6,621 bases of DNA from an uncultured euryarchaeote (lineage in GTDB: Archaea > Thermoplasmatota > Poseidoniia > Poseidoniales > Poseidoniaceae): positions 1-6,621 of the forward strand of contig CALBJF010000034.1 of NCBI GenBank assembly GCA_937892665.1. Direction: 5' to 3'. Below the pieces are notes generated by a model. The model ran no database searches, had not been told where the DNA came from, and saw only the letters and a list, made by a program, of their open reading frames with translations. Every line of letters begins with the position of its first letter. Position 1 is the stretch's first letter. Both the position numbers and the translations under genes were made by a program. Positions 5,159-6,621 of the stretch are shown here, piece by piece.

Positions 5159-6094
5159 ATGGGCGAGCGAACATCCCTGCCTCATGACCGTGGCCACCTC
5201 TTGTGGACCGCTGAAGATGGACCAAGCAGATTACTCACAGGAAGCATGGACCGTTGGGTTACTGCTGTTCTTGGCGACGACGGTATTGATGGTCCATTGA
5301 TGGGTTTTGGGGATAAGAAGACTGCCAAAGTCATGGCAAGATCTACGGGGACTGTTGCTGGAGCTGCGGTGATTGACTACATGTTGCAAATCTGGGCACC
5401 TGGCCTCAATGCTTCGTGGCGTGCTGGCGATGGTAGGAGAGTCAGTGAGGGCGATACCATTGTCGAACTCCATGGCGATACTGAGTCGCTTCTGAGAATG
5501 GAACGTTCAGTGTTGAATATTCTCGGCCAATTATCCGGTATTGCAACAGAGTCTGCCAAGTGGGCTCAAGTCGCTTCTGGACAAGTCGCTGCAACTCGAA
5601 AAACTGTCTGGGGTTTATTGGACAAATGGGCGGTTCATCTTGGCGGTGGACTCACCCATCGACTCAACAAAGATGATGCAAAAATGATCAAGGAAAATGA
5701 TCTTGCATCGCTTGGAAGTGAAGCATTGCACTCTATTGTATCGGTTCTTACAGATACCGATCTAGAAGAGTGTGGAGCGTTCCTTGAACTTGAAGTTACG
5801 AACGAGAAAGAAGCAATCATTGCTGCATCAACTTGGAAGCAAAGAACCGATGGTAATGATGCCCCTCCTCTTGTCCTCATGCTGGACAACTTCGGCCCAG
5901 AGCGTTGCAAAGAAATGGTTGCAGAAATGGTTGAAATGGATTTACGCGATTCTGTCGTTCTTGAAGCAAGTGGAAACATTGTCTTTGGGGACTTAGAAGA
6001 ATGGAGAGAATGTGGGGTTGATGTACTGTCAACCAGTGCGGTGAATCGTGGCGTTTCTCCAATGGATATGAGTATGCTCATCGACCTAGACTGA
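5159..6094 (+). CDS. nadC: Nicotinate-nucleotide pyrophosphorylase (carboxylating), quinolinate phosphoribosyltransferase
   Basis: The enzyme converts quinolinate and phosphoribosyl pyrophosphate to nicotinate mononucleotide, CO2 and pyrophosphate in de novo NAD synthesis in the cytoplasm. The 311-aa product shows ERSVLN (115-120), SGIAT (126-130), ATRKT (145-149), GLLDKWAVHLGGGLTHRL (152-169), MIKEND (176-181), FLELEVTN (208-215), MLDNFGP (241-247) and EASGNI (269-274), then GVDVLSTSAVNRGVSPMDMSM near the C-terminus. The basic residues (R147, K148, K156, H167, R168) and acids (E212, D243) are the family's active-site set. KEND replaces the common KxNH form. The N-terminal 50 residues are longer and less standard than in bacterial NadC, which is usually about 280-300 aa. 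ATG 5159 is preferred over the in-frame TTG 5126, which lies in the promoter. The next gene starts 9 nt downstream, forming a cofactor operon. Confidence 0.92.
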   Translation: MGERTSLPHDRGHLLWTAEDGPSRLLTGSMDRWVTAVLGDDGIDGPLMGFGDKKTAKVMARSTGTVAGAAVIDYMLQIWAPGLNASWRAGDGRRVSEGDTIVELHGDTESLLRMERSVLNILGQLSGIATESAKWAQVASGQVAATRKTVWGLLDKWAVHLGGGLTHRLNKDDAKMIKENDLASLGSEALHSIVSVLTDTDLEECGAFLELEVTNEKEAIIAASTWKQRTDGNDAPPLVLMLDNFGPERCKEMVAEMVEMDLRDSVVLEASGNIVFGDLEEWRECGVDVLSTSAVNRGVSPMDMSMLIDLD

Positions 6095-6099
6095 GGTGG
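6093..6099 (+). promoter_or_regulatory. Shine-Dalgarno site GAGGTGG for the phosphopantothenate synthetase gene
   Basis: GAGGTGG overlaps the nadC stop codon (TGA at 6092-6094) and ends 4 nt before ATG 6104. It supports that start and suggests translation linked to nadC. It nearly matches the GAGGTGA site in the small-membrane-protein pair. Confidence 0.7.
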
Positions 6100-6103
6100 A
6101 CAT

Positions 6104-6621
6104 ATGGAGCATGCAGCTGATCCAAGCCACCCACGTTATCGTTCGTTACTAATGCGACATCGTCTTGAAGTTGCAGCAGCAAAGGGGATGCTTGCAGATT
6201 CTGCTCTAATCGCTCATGGTCGAGGTGAGGCCTACGATTATCTGATTGGAGAACAAACCATAGCAAGCGCTGATTTTGCTGCTAAAGTGGCGCTTCGATG
6301 CTTGAAGGAAGCCACACATCCTGTTCTTTCTCTTAATGGAAATGTTGTTGCCTTAGCCGGTGATGAAATACTGCAGTTGGCACATTTACTTGAGTGCCCT
6401 GTGGAAGTCAATATTTTCTACAGAACGCCTGAACGTATGGCTGCTCTATTATCTGATTTGGATGAGCGAAACAAACGACTTGGTTTGAAGGTTAAAATTC
6501 TTGGAGCGAACCCTGATGCTGTAATTCCTGGTTTGAAAGGTCCAAGAGCAAAATGTGAATCAAAGGGGATTCTGCAATCCGATGTTCTACTCGTCCCTCT
6601 CGAAGATGGGGATCGTTGTCA
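6104..6621 (+). CDS. 4-phosphopantoate--beta-alanine ligase (archaeal phosphopantothenate synthetase), 3' end cut by window
   Basis: The enzyme joins 4-phosphopantoate and beta-alanine with ATP to make 4'-phosphopantothenate. It replaces bacterial pantothenate synthetase and kinase in archaeal CoA synthesis, acting after pantoate kinase. The first 172 residues are present; archaeal members are usually around 250 aa, so roughly the last third is missing. Recognisable blocks are SHPRYRSLLMRHRL (8-21), IAHGRGEAYDYLIGE (36-50), LSLNGNVVAL (75-84), EVNIFYRTPER (101-111), VIPGLKGPRAKCESKGI (140-156) and DVLLVPLEDGDR (160-171). These are spread along the whole visible part and match the family closely. 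ATG 6104 is supported by the ribosome-binding site and by the conserved start of the protein. It follows nadC by 9 nt, linking NAD and CoA synthesis in one transcript. It is the strongest evidence that the DNA is archaeal. Confidence 0.92.
   Translation, partial: MEHAADPSHPRYRSLLMRHRLEVAAAKGMLADSALIAHGRGEAYDYLIGEQTIASADFAAKVALRCLKEATHPVLSLNGNVVALAGDEILQLAHLLECPVEVNIFYRTPERMAALLSDLDERNKRLGLKVKILGANPDAVIPGLKGPRAKCESKGILQSDVLLVPLEDGDRC

Noticed and set aside
5635..6081. 148-codon minus-strand frame
   Set aside because: It is a Ser-rich antisense shadow of nadC with no recognisable motif, whereas the nadC frame carries every family motif.
1..6621. Mobile element, CRISPR array, tRNA or rRNA
   Set aside because: No transposase or integrase, no spaced direct repeats, and no tRNA or rRNA-like folds were seen. 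The genes are densely packed housekeeping and repair genes with intact frames.

Overview
The window looks like a piece of a marine archaeal genome, most plausibly a surface-water Marine Group II type (Poseidoniales). The strongest archaeal marker is the partial gene at the right edge. It encodes a 4-phosphopantoate--beta-alanine ligase (the archaeal phosphopantothenate synthetase), which belongs to the archaeal route to coenzyme A. Other signs are compact spacing, TATA-like boxes placed about 27 nt from likely starts, and a NadC with a WGLLDKWAVHLGGG-type core. The FeS-type photolyase fits a sunlit habitat. The lineage is inferred from protein families, because the window has no rRNA or tRNA.

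Layout: (1) bases 1-115 hold no supportable gene. (2) 116-1762 (-) encodes an iron-sulfur cryptochrome/photolyase (prokaryotic 6-4 photolyase family) with an N-terminal extension and an enlarged internal loop. (3) It is divergent from 1837-2574 (+), a TauE/SafE-type membrane permease. (4) 2660-2899 and 2901-3143 (+) are two unrecognised two-helix membrane proteins of 79 and 80 aa. They sit one base apart, behind a well-placed TATA box, and appear to be diverged tandem duplicates of each other. (5) Converging on them is a two-gene minus-strand unit: an FAD-dependent oxidoreductase of the phytoene-desaturase/amine-oxidase type (5078-3999), then exodeoxyribonuclease III (3973-3182). (6) Divergent from that unit is a plus-strand pair, nadC (5159-6094) and the start of the phosphopantothenate synthetase gene (6104 onward, cut by the window edge).

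Functional picture: nadC and the CoA enzyme form a small cofactor-biosynthesis operon (NAD and CoA). Two DNA-repair enzymes, the photolyase and the AP endonuclease ExoIII, lie within 1.5 kb of each other but in separate transcription units. The FAD oxidoreductase has no certain substrate. The parts least explained by known families are the small-membrane-protein pair, the mirror-symmetric 80-bp divergent promoter between the oxidoreductase gene and nadC, and a possible hairpin over the photolyase ribosome-binding site. There are no mobile elements, CRISPR arrays, RNA genes or clear frameshifts, and no stretch over 300 bases lacks a gene.
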